From contig VGMB01000103.1 of assembly GCA_016866585.1 (NCBI GenBank), positions 1 through 6,055 on the forward strand: a DNA stretch of 6,055 nt, read 5' to 3'. The DNA comes from Chlamydiota bacterium (GTDB lineage Bacteria; Chlamydiota; Chlamydiia; Chlamydiales; Rhabdochlamydiaceae). Below are positions 5,308-6,055 of the stretch, one piece after another. The notes under the pieces are model-generated. The model was given only the letters and a program-made list of their open reading frames with translations. It was not told the origin of the DNA and did no database searches. The position numbers and the translations under genes are program-made. Every line of letters begins with the position of its first letter. Positions within the stretch are counted from its first letter, which is position 1.

Positions 5308-6055
5308 ATGTCTTTATCACTTACTCCAAACCAAACACAATTTCATAGAATTCAAGCTTTCAAGCACTTAGATGAGAAAGATCAATTATTTTTTCAAAAA
5401 AACTCTTCAACTGGCATCGATTTCTGTGTTGATAAAATATTCAAAAAATATTTAGAAGAGCGGACTTCTGATCCAGAAAAAAGCACCTCCTGTTTTGATA
5501 AAACTATCAAGACTATGAGCTCTCATAGAAATGCCATAGCCAGAAAAACTGAACAAAGATCCGCATTAAATTCAGGCGTCTCATATGATGAAACTACTTG
5601 TAAATTTGGAATAAGCCGTACTAAACAAATGCCCACAGTGTATGAGCTTGTTTTAGGTGGCGGATACGAGCAAACTGGCAATAAAGTAGCCCAACTAATA
5701 GCCAGAGATCTTCTAACATGCAGAGAATTTGAAAAATTTAGAGAAACTTCATCTGCTGAAATCGTTCCCACCGCCGGCGAAACATCAACTCCAGGCATGA
5801 ATTTTACTGATGAAAAAGGCCTGAATTTGCAAATGAACTGGAAGTTTTTACATGCAAAGGATATCGACCCAACTAGCATAGATCCCACAGATGTCAGTAG
5901 TGATAGTATATTAAAATCCAAAGCATTTGGAAGTAAAGTTCAAGAGATGAAGAAGCTAAGAGGGAGTTTAACTTTCTCAGATATTGAATCTTTGACAACT
6001 AGTTTCTCTTTAGAAATGGTACATGAAAGAAAACGAATGAACCCAGAAATCTTCT
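5308..6055 (+). CDS. Second paralog of the unrecognised family, 3' truncated by the window end
   Basis: An open frame of 249 codons runs from ATG 5308 to the window edge without a stop. I do not recognise its function. It is clearly homologous to the 427-residue neighbour. The N-terminus has HRIQAFKH-x4-DQ (13-26). The core (57-144) holds EQR (82-84), TCKFGISR (97-104) and LGGGY (116-120), with about 37% identity and no gaps. LNLQMNWKF (172-180) matches LDLQVDWDF of the neighbour. Between 145 and 171 lies a longer, more divergent linker, and IDPT is repeated at 186-189 and 191-194. No signal peptide or membrane segment is seen. By comparison with the neighbour, roughly 180 residues are missing, and these should include the RGSAA and LTExKxSF segments. 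It has its own promoter-like sequence and a strong Shine-Dalgarno, so it probably forms a separate transcript from the paralog in front. Confidence 0.85.
   Translation, partial: MSLSLTPNQTQFHRIQAFKHLDEKDQLFFQKNSSTGIDFCVDKIFKKYLEERTSDPEKSTSCFDKTIKTMSSHRNAIARKTEQRSALNSGVSYDETTCKFGISRTKQMPTVYELVLGGGYEQTGNKVAQLIARDLLTCREFEKFRETSSAEIVPTAGETSTPGMNFTDEKGLNLQMNWKFLHAKDIDPTSIDPTDVSSDSILKSKAFGSKVQEMKKLRGSLTFSDIESLTTSFSLEMVHERKRMNPEIF

Noticed and set aside
1..6055. CRISPR arrays, tRNA or rRNA genes, insertion sequences
   Set aside because: No spaced direct repeats, no cloverleaf or rRNA-like sequence, no transposase-like frame and no terminal inverted repeats with target duplications were seen.

Overview
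The window looks like a piece of chromosome from an AT-rich, Gram-negative, host-associated bacterium. A member of the Chlamydiota (an environmental or amoeba-associated lineage) is my best guess. The reasons are a Pmp/autotransporter-type beta-barrel end, chlamydia-like RimO and RlmI proteins, and small lineage-specific genes of effector-like composition. No marker in the window proves the phylum.

Left edge (1-131): the last 27 codons of an outer-membrane autotransporter-type protein, ending in Phe and followed by a strong rho-independent terminator. From 215 to 619 lies a small Lys/Ser/Thr-rich hypothetical gene with a 9-bp in-frame tandem repeat and recurring A(P/S)S(N/K) motifs. Its last 13 bases overlap the end of the convergent gene.

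Conserved core (607-3192, minus strand): a two-gene operon, rimO then rlmI, whose stop and start codons abut exactly (TAG|ATG). Both products modify the translation machinery: RimO methylthiolates ribosomal protein S12, and RlmI is a PUA-domain 23S rRNA cytosine-5 methyltransferase. A promoter-like sequence and a good Shine-Dalgarno precede rimO. Just upstream of that promoter sits an excellent minus-strand terminator with no evident gene feeding it.

Right half (3300-6055, plus strand): a tandem array of one unrecognised protein family in three states. (1) A decayed 3' remnant ends at 3584. (2) A complete 427-residue gene lies at 3834-5117. (3) A third gene starts at 5308 and runs off the window; it has no stop here, so a search for closed ORFs misses it. 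The two readable genes align without gaps over 88 residues at about 37% identity, and they share an N-terminal motif and similar -35/-10 elements. The remnant matches the C-terminus of the 427-residue protein at 14 of 26 positions. This array is the most interesting content: a lineage-specific, duplicating and decaying family, plausibly of secreted effectors, next to a housekeeping operon.
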